Made by a program: the position numbers and the translations under genes. The notes under the pieces were generated by a model that worked only from the letters and a program-made list of their open reading frames with translations, had not been told where the DNA came from and ran no database searches. From a virus, in IMG/VR virus record IMGVR_UViG_3300044637_000866, positions 1 through 36,840 of that record: 36,840 nucleotides of DNA. One strand, written 5' to 3'. This document shows, in pieces, positions 21,936 to 31,600 of this stretch (its first letter is position 1; each line of letters starts with the position of its first letter).

Positions 21936-24900
21936 TTACTGGTTACGTTTAAGCACATCAATTCTGTAATTTGGATCAAGTATATCTCTAAAGTTTTTAA
22001 TACCAGTAAGGTCAACAATATCTTTTACAATTTTTGCATCACCTTTTTCATATGCTCCTGATTTTCTAGAATAGAATGCATCTTTCCAAATAGATTGATA
22101 CAATTCACTATCATAATCTGGATCTGCCTCTTCACCACCATTCATTGTCATGGCCATTCCATATTTAATACCATGATTTAACATTCTGATTGTTGCAGAA
22201 AATTCACGCACAAATGGTATTGCTGTCGTAAAGTTCTTAACGTATTCTTGAGAACCCTGTCCAACAGGAAACATGGATACAGTTTCACCTTTTGTACCCC
22301 AAATAACCCTGATAGCGTTACCCTCAAGCATGCTAAGTTCTTCATCATCGTCATCTCTACGTTTAACAAATGACAATAGCATCATACTAATGATTGTTAA
22401 TAGTGCCATTGCAATTGCGTCACGCCTTGCATGATGCACACGTTTTGCATAGAAGTCGCCAACATCCTCTGTTCTTATAACCTTACCTGTTTTAGGATCT
22501 TTAATGACATAAGTTTTTAGACCACCAGACATTCCCATTTTAGAAAGAGTGTTTGAACCTACCAGAAATTCTTTCATGGTATTTCCCATACCAAACAACT
22601 TCATTGATCTTGCAAATGCTCTCCAGTATCCTAATGCCATCTCAGATCCTTCCCAGTTAGGACGCAAATATCCAAATCTGTTTAGAAATTGTGGAACCAA
22701 GAATTTTCTAAAGAAGAACACCATCTTACCAAGTATTCTACTTTCAAATTCTGTTTGGTCATTCCCTGCATAGTTACCTTGTGCTCTACGCATTTCTGAA
22801 TAAACAATATTTCTTATACGTCTTTCATCTTCCTTTGTGTAGTTTACATCTTTTCTAATTACAAGATTACCATTAACATCTTTGTAATATGCTTGATGTG
22901 AAGGTATCATGATAATATTACCACTAGCATCTCTCTTGAAAGTTTTTTCACCAGTAACAGGATCAATAGACTCTATCTCCTCAAATCTATAGTTATCCAT
23001 AATTGCATACATTACTGTAACTGCAATTTCTGTATCACCTTTATCTTGAAGCATATATCCTAATTCACCAACAGATGATAACTTTTCAGCAACCCTTCTT
23101 TTTCTTGTTCCAGATGAATTTTGAAAATACTTAATGATGTCTTTTTGTGCAGGGTTCATCATTCTATAAAGCATTGTGCTTTCACTCAAATCAGAAAGTC
23201 TACCCCAGTCTTTTAAATAGTTTGCTAGAAACCCATTGTAACCATAAACTTTACCCTTAGCAAACAACCAATTCTTTTTACTATAATGATCGCTGTCATT
23301 ACCACCAGCTGCAAGAAATGCTTGAACATTACCTGAAGTGTAGTTTTTTGTTTGATTGACAATATCAAATCCAATCCTAATGAAACTTGTATACTTAAAG
23401 AAAGAATCTACCATCTTCTTCATTTTTCTACTTGCTTCTTGAGTGCTTTCAGTAATACCATATAAGTATTTACCATTTTCAAACTCAATGATTTTCAAGA
23501 GGTTATCTATTTCACTAAGTTTTGTCTCAATATCAATTTTAGTTTTTTCTCCAGTCTGTGGATCTGTCACATAGATTTCGCCTTTCAAACGATCTTTTGC
23601 TAACTGATTACGCTGAAGTCTGAGAAATTCAATAAACCCTTTTGATACAGGAGCTACTTCTTGCATTGCAATATTCATGTGTGCCTCAGTAGTCCACTTC
23701 ATAAATGACCCAACAGCATCAGTAGATTGTATTTCTTCATCAAGTTGATTAGAGAAACGCATGCGTATACGAGCACCAATATCACCATAGATATTTTCTG
23801 ACATGTCTTGTTGACCTTCAGCTTTCAAATGTTTATCTACAAATGCATTGTACTGTTTTGCAAACCCTCTACCAAATCCTTCATTTGCTATACTTTCAAC
23901 AAGACTAGCAGCAAAACCAGGAACAGTATAACCAATTGTTCTACCTTCAATACGCTTTTGCATGCCAAAGAAAATATCCATCATTGTGTTGTAGAATTCA
24001 AACATCTTAGGATTTCTCAACAAGTCAAGATATTTAGCATTTATATTTTTTGTTGGAGCTTTGGTAGGATCAATAACAAAGTGACCTTCATCTGATACAA
24101 TAATTTCTTTTGGAAGAGGAATACCATCATTGCCTTTAATAAATCCAGGATTATACGCACCTCTTTCAATTGTAAGTCTACCTGAGATGTTTAATTCTGT
24201 AACCTCTTCAGGTGTTTCTTGCAATGCTTCAATTTCTGCATTGCTAAGTTTTCTACCATCCAGTGTCCAATTACCAATACGCAAACGTTTAAGTTTGTAG
24301 TATTTAGGATTAGGCACAGTTTCCATGTACTTATCAGCAACAGTTGAAGATGGAAGTCTTTCAAAGTTAAATGACTTAGGAACCTTGTTTGCTTTTATAT
24401 CATATCCAGTTGCGATACTTTGATATTTATTGTAATGCGTTTTCTCATACCAATTTCTAAAGGAGTTTTCAACTTCACCAAATCTGCGTACAGAAAATAT
24501 TACATTGTTCTCAGCTTCTTCTATTTCATCTGCAATACCTTTTGTTCTTGCAACAGCTAAATTAGATTGAGCATTATTCATCTCATTAAACGCAGTTTGC
24601 AATAACCTATACTGTGTGTCAAACTCTTCAATGTAATTAGGGTTTAACTGGAAGGAAACAAGTTTTCTAATCTCTGCAGATATTTCTGCTACTTTTTTAC
24701 GATCTTCTTTGTCAAGTGTACTCTTTTCTGTTTTCTTACCTTCAATGATATCTTCAATCTCAGCTTCAATACCATCTAATTCTGCAATCTCTTCATCAGT
24801 AAGATATTTTGGATTAAAACGTCCTGCATTTTTGTAAGGAGCCATGATTTTTTTCTTTCTATCAATTAGCTCTTTGATTGTAGGATCACTGGAAACTATT

Positions 24901-27900
24901 TCTGAACGTTGATCATATAGCGCATTAAGCTGATCATACCACTCAGCAGTTGGTCTAGTTACTGTATTATCTTTATACCACTTGTCTAATTTCTCTGGGC
25001 TATCTGAAAAACGCACGCGTGCATTCTTTTCCATTACCCTAAAGTAATTGTCATTAGTATCAAACTCATATAAGCTGTCTAACTCATCAAGATACGCAGC
25101 ATACTCAGGACTTCTTTCTGCAGCCTCCATTCTTAACTTTTTGGCTTCTGCATCAAGTTCTTTTAGTCTATCAAAGTCAGACTCTTCAAGTAATACTTCA
25201 TTACCTCTTCCCACACTATATAGGATAACCTCTTGTTCAAGATATATTTCTTGCAACTTATCACGAATGTCTTCTGGTAATTTTAACTGAAGATTGTAAA
25301 AAGAATCAACATATGGTAGATTAGAATTTTCTAACATCCATGCAATCATTGCACGTTTATGTTCATCTCTTTCTGATTGTTTTGCTAATAGTGCATCTTT
25401 TGCTTCTTGTTCAGCTTGTGCATCAGTACCGAATTTTTCTTGATAAAGTGCATACGCTTCATAGTATTCTCTATTGAGTATTCTAAGATTTTGCTGAAAT
25501 CCTCTGTATGCGTTTTCGTACTCTTCGCTGTAAGGTTTTACATACACAAGTCTACGTTGTTGCTTTATCTCTTTTGTTTTAGGATCTTCATAAGATACAG
25601 TAATCCACTCAGACGTAAGTTTGTTTATGTCTTCTAATGAAAAACCTTGATCCTGAAGTGCACGAAGCATTCTGTCAAACTTTTGCAGTTGTGGATCTGA
25701 TAAAGTATTATATTCAGCTTGAGCTTTATGCTCTTTAAGTAATGTAGTAAATGCTGACACTGCTAAATCAGAGTTAGATGCAGAAGCAATCGCAGAATCC
25801 ATCATCCATCCTCCAAGTATTGTGTCAGAACCTTCATAAGGATTCTGCATTCCAGGATAGAATGGTGATGTATGGTCAGTAATTCCATTGATATACTTTT
25901 CCATTGCCTCTTCGCTATATTCAAATCCATTAAGCAACATTTCAATTTGCATAATGCGTTTTTCAACTCTTTGAATTTCAGCAAGAACTATATCTCCATT
26001 AGGACCCATAGCTTCTTTTACTTTTTCTTTGAAGTTCTTATTCATCAAAGAAAAGACAGAGTACTTGATTTTTTTATAGATACCTAACTTTGGATTGTTT
26101 TTAAGCATCTCAAGCTGAGCCTTAAGATTTTCTAATTCAGGTATAAGGGCTTGACGCTTTTGTTCATTTACACCAGAGAATACTTTTTCTCCAGGTGACA
26201 TTAGAACTTTAACAGCATTCATTGTACCAATACGCTTGAAGTCTGATTGAATAGACTCTACAAATATAGACAACTGTGTTAACCTTTGTCTCACAGGACT
26301 TGTTACTGATAGCTCACTACCTTCAGCAGACGCTGCTTCATTTACAACTTCATTCATGAAATCAATGATTGTTGCTAAACTTGCACTTTTATTAAATGCA
26401 ATACGCACTGACTCAAAGTTTTTACTTTGTTCTTTGCTGTCAGTTGTACCAAGATATAATTGAGTAGCTATCTTTGAAATTTGACTCAGTGTGTCTAAGT
26501 CATTTTCCATAACATTTAGCGCATTAAAGAAATTTGTTGAGTTTAACAGCACTGATGGCGATGTTGTTTTTAACTTTTCAGCAATCTGCTTTAAGTTATT
26601 TAATGTATCTCTACGTGTTTTTAATAGTTTTTCTAACTCTTTATCACGCATTGGTTTATTTTGAGCATCCTGAATTTCTTGATATGCTTTATCAATCTGA
26701 CCATTGATGACACTTTCAAGCACAGTTACAAAATCCTGCATATTTTTGTCAGTAGGATTTATGTCAAACAATTCTTCAGGTCTTTTATTTCTGATCTCTT
26801 CTTCAGTGTACTCACCTGTTGGAACCTCAATTGCTACAGCTTTTTTGAAATCTAAAACAACTTTGTTTACTGTATCAATATCATTAAACCATACACCATC
26901 AGTAGTTAAATTAACACTACGTGCTTGGTCATAATAATCTTGATCTTCAAATACATGAAGAACACTTCCTTTGTAAGATTTATTGTCATCATCAATTTGA
27001 TACATCAATGCTGATATTATTTTATTAGCAACAGGTATATCACTTTGTAATAAGATGTTTTCATATACATCCAGTTGGAGCATCCAGGTATCATACGTTG
27101 TACGTACAGGAAGTTCTCTGAACTTTTCTGCTGTACCTGGTTTGTTTCCAATTGGAAATTCTTTTAGTGCTAATCCATATAAAGCTCTATCAACATTTAC
27201 TTCTTGAGCACCTGTTAATGGGTTTCTTTCAACAAGGTATTTTACTTTCTTTGTTTTAAAGTCATAGATGTGCACCTTACCAACAGCATCAATCATTAAA
27301 ATATCTAAACGTCCAATAACCTTACTACCTGTTCTAGATGTACCAACAATAGTTACCTCTGGAAGAATGATATATCCACTTGCATTTTTAGAATTGACAT
27401 GTGACACTAAGCCCATTGCCATCTCATACATTTCTTCTTTAGAAAGTTTGTCAATATCAAATGGGTTTTTCTTTGTGTAATTCTCATACACTTTGTCAAA
27501 AAACTCTTGACTATAAACCTGAGCAATAGTTTTATTTTTAGCAATTGCCTCTTCTTGGGCAAATTCTAAAAGCTCATGCATAAAAGTACCAAACAGTTTG
27601 AAAGCTTCATATTCCTTTGGATCACCTTTGAATTCTGAGGAACCAATAAACTTAGATACACTTAATGTCTGTTCTACAGCAGTACCATTTTTAGCTGCTT
27701 CTATATTGCTTTTTAGAAATTCTTGGTATGAGTCGTTCATATCAATAAGCTTTTGTATTGTAGCTTTTTGATTTTTGTTTGCACGAAACTTCATTGTCTC
27801 TAAAACCTGACGTTGTTGTACAGCCCTTGACAATTTAAACTGATCAGATGCAAGAGAAAGTTGTTCATCCTTATCCTGAATTCTTAGATCTTTTAATATT

Positions 27901-28031
27901 TGTTTTGCCTGTTCAATTGTTGGCACTTCGTTGCCATTACGCACAAACGCAGTCATTGCATCTGCTTCACTGCTTAAGGCTATTACCAAGTCTTTCCAGG
28001 CCTGGTCATTTGGATTTGGACATGCACTCAT
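21936..28031 (-). CDS. Giant virion protein with N-terminal RecB-type PD-(D/E)XK nuclease domain
   Basis: 2031 residues. Start MSACPNPNDQAWKDLVIAL. Residues ~140-330 form an intact RecB-like nuclease site: GTFMHELLEF (H152), LPEVTI (E225), GRLDIL (D243), IYDFKTKK (D257, K259) and MLQLDVYEN (Q319, Y323). The next ~1200 residues are highly charged and helical with repeated coiled-coil stretches. A later section (around RRAQGNYAGNDQTEFES then GKMVFFFRKFLVPQFLNRFG) looks globular. A hydrophobic segment MALLTIISMMLLSFVKRR near 1875-1892, flanked by DDDDEE, could cross a membrane. It is the third gene of the giant cluster with the RNA polymerase, and in crAss-like phages such proteins are packaged. 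Likely an ejected or inner-virion protein whose nuclease may act on host or competing DNA. The function is inferred. Confidence 0.83.
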   Translation of the reverse strand: MSACPNPNDQAWKDLVIALSSEADAMTAFVRNGNEVPTIEQAKQILKDLRIQDKDEQLSLASDQFKLSRAVQQRQVLETMKFRANKNQKATIQKLIDMNDSYQEFLKSNIEAAKNGTAVEQTLSVSKFIGSSEFKGDPKEYEAFKLFGTFMHELLEFAQEEAIAKNKTIAQVYSQEFFDKVYENYTKKNPFDIDKLSKEEMYEMAMGLVSHVNSKNASGYIILPEVTIVGTSRTGSKVIGRLDILMIDAVGKVHIYDFKTKKVKYLVERNPLTGAQEVNVDRALYGLALKEFPIGNKPGTAEKFRELPVRTTYDTWMLQLDVYENILLQSDIPVANKIISALMYQIDDDNKSYKGSVLHVFEDQDYYDQARSVNLTTDGVWFNDIDTVNKVVLDFKKAVAIEVPTGEYTEEEIRNKRPEELFDINPTDKNMQDFVTVLESVINGQIDKAYQEIQDAQNKPMRDKELEKLLKTRRDTLNNLKQIAEKLKTTSPSVLLNSTNFFNALNVMENDLDTLSQISKIATQLYLGTTDSKEQSKNFESVRIAFNKSASLATIIDFMNEVVNEAASAEGSELSVTSPVRQRLTQLSIFVESIQSDFKRIGTMNAVKVLMSPGEKVFSGVNEQKRQALIPELENLKAQLEMLKNNPKLGIYKKIKYSVFSLMNKNFKEKVKEAMGPNGDIVLAEIQRVEKRIMQIEMLLNGFEYSEEAMEKYINGITDHTSPFYPGMQNPYEGSDTILGGWMMDSAIASASNSDLAVSAFTTLLKEHKAQAEYNTLSDPQLQKFDRMLRALQDQGFSLEDINKLTSEWITVSYEDPKTKEIKQQRRLVYVKPYSEEYENAYRGFQQNLRILNREYYEAYALYQEKFGTDAQAEQEAKDALLAKQSERDEHKRAMIAWMLENSNLPYVDSFYNLQLKLPEDIRDKLQEIYLEQEVILYSVGRGNEVLLEESDFDRLKELDAEAKKLRMEAAERSPEYAAYLDELDSLYEFDTNDNYFRVMEKNARVRFSDSPEKLDKWYKDNTVTRPTAEWYDQLNALYDQRSEIVSSDPTIKELIDRKKKIMAPYKNAGRFNPKYLTDEEIAELDGIEAEIEDIIEGKKTEKSTLDKEDRKKVAEISAEIRKLVSFQLNPNYIEEFDTQYRLLQTAFNEMNNAQSNLAVARTKGIADEIEEAENNVIFSVRRFGEVENSFRNWYEKTHYNKYQSIATGYDIKANKVPKSFNFERLPSSTVADKYMETVPNPKYYKLKRLRIGNWTLDGRKLSNAEIEALQETPEEVTELNISGRLTIERGAYNPGFIKGNDGIPLPKEIIVSDEGHFVIDPTKAPTKNINAKYLDLLRNPKMFEFYNTMMDIFFGMQKRIEGRTIGYTVPGFAASLVESIANEGFGRGFAKQYNAFVDKHLKAEGQQDMSENIYGDIGARIRMRFSNQLDEEIQSTDAVGSFMKWTTEAHMNIAMQEVAPVSKGFIEFLRLQRNQLAKDRLKGEIYVTDPQTGEKTKIDIETKLSEIDNLLKIIEFENGKYLYGITESTQEASRKMKKMVDSFFKYTSFIRIGFDIVNQTKNYTSGNVQAFLAAGGNDSDHYSKKNWLFAKGKVYGYNGFLANYLKDWGRLSDLSESTMLYRMMNPAQKDIIKYFQNSSGTRKRRVAEKLSSVGELGYMLQDKGDTEIAVTVMYAIMDNYRFEEIESIDPVTGEKTFKRDASGNIIMIPSHQAYYKDVNGNLVIRKDVNYTKEDERRIRNIVYSEMRRAQGNYAGNDQTEFESRILGKMVFFFRKFLVPQFLNRFGYLRPNWEGSEMALGYWRAFARSMKLFGMGNTMKEFLVGSNTLSKMGMSGGLKTYVIKDPKTGKVIRTEDVGDFYAKRVHHARRDAIAMALLTIISMMLLSFVKRRDDDDEELSMLEGNAIRVIWGTKGETVSMFPVGQGSQEYVKNFTTAIPFVREFSATIRMLNHGIKYGMAMTMNGGEEADPDYDSELYQSIWKDAFYSRKSGAYEKGDAKIVKDIVDLTGIKNFRDILDPNYRIDVLKRNQ

Positions 28032-28032
28032 T

Positions 28033-28614
28033 TTATAAACACTTTATTTTATCAAGTATATCATCATTATTGTAGTTAAGACCTCGCATATTTGCAACAA
28101 GATCTCTAGCAGCTTTTACAAATTGATCTAGTTTCATTCTTTGACTGCTCTCACTATAAAGATACTCAATTACAGCGGGAGTAAGATCAAGGTTGGCCAT
28201 TTCTTCATACATATTGTAAAGAGGATTGTCAGACTCTGGATTATCAAACAGGTATTCATCAGAGTAATCTATGCCAGCTCTTCTTGCATCTTCTTCCTGA
28301 ATTGCTCTTGCTTCTGCTTCATTAAACGCTTTCAAATACTCGTTATAGTATATGGTAACTAAATCCTGACTTGGATTAAATACAACCTCTTGACCATTAG
28401 ACATCTCTCTACGATACGCAACATTACCTTCAAAAAGTTTATTGTTTCTATTTACAATACTTTCAGCAACTCTATATGCTTGAGCTTTACCACTTGGAAA
28501 AGCAGCATTACTAATAAACAATGTATCAAAAGAGGTTTGCTGAATGTTCTTTGTTACATTAGGAGCAATTGCCTTTTTGATGATTGATCTTTTTATATCA
28601 GTTCTACATTTCAT
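28033..28614 (-). CDS. Hypothetical protein between the two giant virion genes
   Basis: A 193-residue protein. A basic N-terminus (MKCRTDIKRSIIKKAIAPNV) is followed by an alpha-helical, acidic C-terminal half (EAEARAIQEEDARRAGIDYS, then DNPLYNMYEEMANLDLTPAV). No motif is recognised. Its ATG lies 2 bases after the stop of the RNA polymerase gene, and its stop lies 1 base before the ATG of the nuclease giant. The three are therefore translated from one mRNA, probably by re-initiation, and are likely made in linked amounts. It may be a connector or chaperone for the giant proteins. Confidence 0.75.
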   Translation of the reverse strand: MKCRTDIKRSIIKKAIAPNVTKNIQQTSFDTLFISNAAFPSGKAQAYRVAESIVNRNNKLFEGNVAYRREMSNGQEVVFNPSQDLVTIYYNEYLKAFNEAEARAIQEEDARRAGIDYSDEYLFDNPESDNPLYNMYEEMANLDLTPAVIEYLYSESSQRMKLDQFVKAARDLVANMRGLNYNNDDILDKIKCL

Positions 28615-28616
28615 AG

Positions 28617-31600
28617 TTAACAGTTATTTTCATCTGTTGGGTCAATACTTGGTCTATTATTAGGTTTAATAATGGTTCTGTTCTGAGCAGCAAGAGCAAG
28701 TATTGCTTTTCTGTTGCCATCTTCTTCACCCCACATCATCCTCTTATTAGTTGTCAAAGATATGATAGTATTTTTAGATGTTACTATGTACTCTGTATCT
28801 TTGTACTCTATTATTTTTGCAACTATATCAAGAGCTTTCATGTTTGCTTCAGCTACTGATATTTTAGATTTTGCACCTTCTAATAATGGATTATAAAGTT
28901 GCCATGTACCATTTGCATTTTGTTGAGTAACAATATACGTTGTGCCATTATAATTAACATATCTTCCTCTTTGAATTTCAGGAACTTTTGCTTCATTTTC
29001 AGGTTGAGGTTTCATGCCCAATACATTCATAAGAGCTGCAAGAGAACTTTCACCAGCATCTATTTGACTCTGACTTACATCAGTTTCTTTATCTATGCCT
29101 TCTTGTAAAATACCTGGATCATTCTTTTTTAATTGTGATTCAGAAATATCATCTGTGATAACAACATTCTCAGTAGGTTTTTTACTTGCATCTGGTTTTT
29201 TGTTTTCTTCACTAACATCAGTTCCAATCTTTTCACCAGCAGTAGTATCAACAATATTTGTGTTAAATACAATTGATTCTTTTTTATCTATGTATCGCTT
29301 ATATGTTTCAGCATTTTCTGTACTGAAAGCAATTGGACTAAGTGCTTCTGAAGCATACTGTGATGGTATTATTTTGTACTTGGCAAATGTTCCAATGTTT
29401 GAAAATGTTGTTGTACCCATGATTGAATCAAACAAGTTAGATCCAATTGATTTTCCTTTAGAAGCATTATTGTCAATACCCTGTAACACGTATGTATTTA
29501 AACCAACACGTAAGATGCTTGGGAATACAAACTCAACAGAGTCTTGTTCTGTCATGTCTTTTTGAATACCAAACATTCTACCAAGTGTTACATTTGCTTT
29601 TTGATTTTTACCAGAAAGGTTTACAGTAAACTCTGAACCTAATGCATCTGCTATATTTATACGATCTACTTTTGCAAGATCTGTACCTTCAGGAAACTGT
29701 AAATCTAACGCGTCAAGTACATAGTTCATTGCCTTAGTTTTAGCTTCAGGTAAAGACTCTTTTGTCATGTCCTGTTTTTCATCCAAGAATGCTTTTACAA
29801 TAGGTTTTGAGAAATTTGGTTTCTTAGAGTTTATTGTAAACAATACTCCTCTTGTATTATTTTTATCTCTAAACTTAGGTATCTTTCTATTGTTATTTTC
29901 TGATGCTGCAGCATATGCAATTTGATCAAACATCTCATCAAAAAACTTGATGACACCATCTTGTGATTTTTCTCCAGTATAGTTTAGCATAAAAGATTTG
30001 AAATCTTCTTCAAAGTTTTTACTCTGAACAACTGATTCAATACCTTGTATAAACTCATCAATGTAATTTGATAATGGAACTTTTAATTCTGCAGGCATAT
30101 ATGACAAGAACGAACCTTCTTTGTATTGCAATCCTGTACGTACAAGGTCATGATAGAACAAACTTTTAACAAACTGTCTTTCATCTGTACCTCCTTGATT
30201 GTATAAGAATGCGATATCATCAGCTATCTTACTTGCATATTCACCTTTGACTTTAGCTTTGCTTATCATTGATATAAATCTTTCACTTATACCTTGATAA
30301 CTTTTACCATTAAACAATACTGTTGCTGTATTCTTAGATTCAGACTGACGCAACAATTTTAAGAACTCATTGTCAGGATATTTTTCTCTAAATCTTTCTA
30401 CCTGTGTAAACAAGTCATTTGTAAACCAGTACTCAGGAGTAAATGTTCTTAGTATTACCTCATCATCAGTATCTAACAATGCTTGAATTGCTGGATTAGC
30501 TACTTTTCTAGAACCAGGATAAGTCATTTTAAACTTATTCAATGCTAAGAAACTTGTAAGAGTATTTGATATTGTCTTTGGATCTTCAAAATATCCTTTG
30601 AACGCTGTTGTTATAGGTAAAAAGAATGGTGTTCTTTCTAGGAATATTTTAGAAAACTGATCATTAGCATCATCTAGTGCTTCTTTCAAAATTGACCATA
30701 CCTGATTATCACCAAATAACTCAGATGCAGACTCTTTATCAAAAAGTTTTTCTTCATCTTTTAACTCATTGATATTGTCTCTCATCTTATCAAAAGCTAC
30801 AAGACTTGGGTTAAGTCTTTTAAACAAATTGGTAATACTAGCAGCTCTATTGATTGCCCATGTTTGTTGAGCTTGTTTTCCATAGTACATTAACAAAATG
30901 ATCTTCATTTCATTTTCAGTCAATGGTTGATCATTATCTGCATATACCATTTCAAAACCTATTGCAGATGGCGTAAGTTGATTATTTTTTAACGCATATA
31001 AACTAAGTTTCTTTGGCGCAAATCCAATCTTAACTTTAAGTGGATTTTCAAATAACACCATGTCTTTAAATGATTTTGGTGTAACAACACCTGCAGCTTT
31101 TAATCTATTAAGTGCAGATTCATCCTCTTCAATAAGTGCAGCTAGTTCTTCTTTTACTGCTTGATTGTAGAATTTATAATCTTGTTCTAGATCTTCTGAC
31201 AATGCAAACTGTGATTGCTGTACTGCTAACGCAGCTTTGCGCACCTCTGGTAAAAAGTTAAAGGCCAATGCAAACTCAGGATCAAGTCCTACACCAATCA
31301 TCGCAAGTGTGGTACTTGCGTTTACTTCATTCATTTGAAGAGCTGCAGGAATAGGATCTTTAGCACCATCAGCAAACATACCAAGTATATTACCAATTAT
31401 TGCAATAACTCTTTGATCCTTTTCATTCATTTGTCCAAATGTATCTTTCAATACTATTCTTCCTTCAAGTGTTTGATATGCCCACACTATAGCTTTGTCA
31501 GACAACTTTAAGTTGTATTGACTAGCTAATGACAAGAACTTGTTCATGACTGCTGTACGTCCAATACCATCTTTGTTCATATTGTTTTCTACCTTAGATT

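Noticed and set aside
23808-24095. 95-aa + strand frame opposite the nuclease giant
   Set aside because: Antisense shadow with many Cys, Phe and Ile residues, no leader and no motif.
29095-29565. 156-aa + strand frame opposite the RNA polymerase gene
   Set aside because: It is antisense to the C-terminal part of a continuous giant frame, Ser/Phe-rich as expected of a complement, and has no neighbours on that strand.
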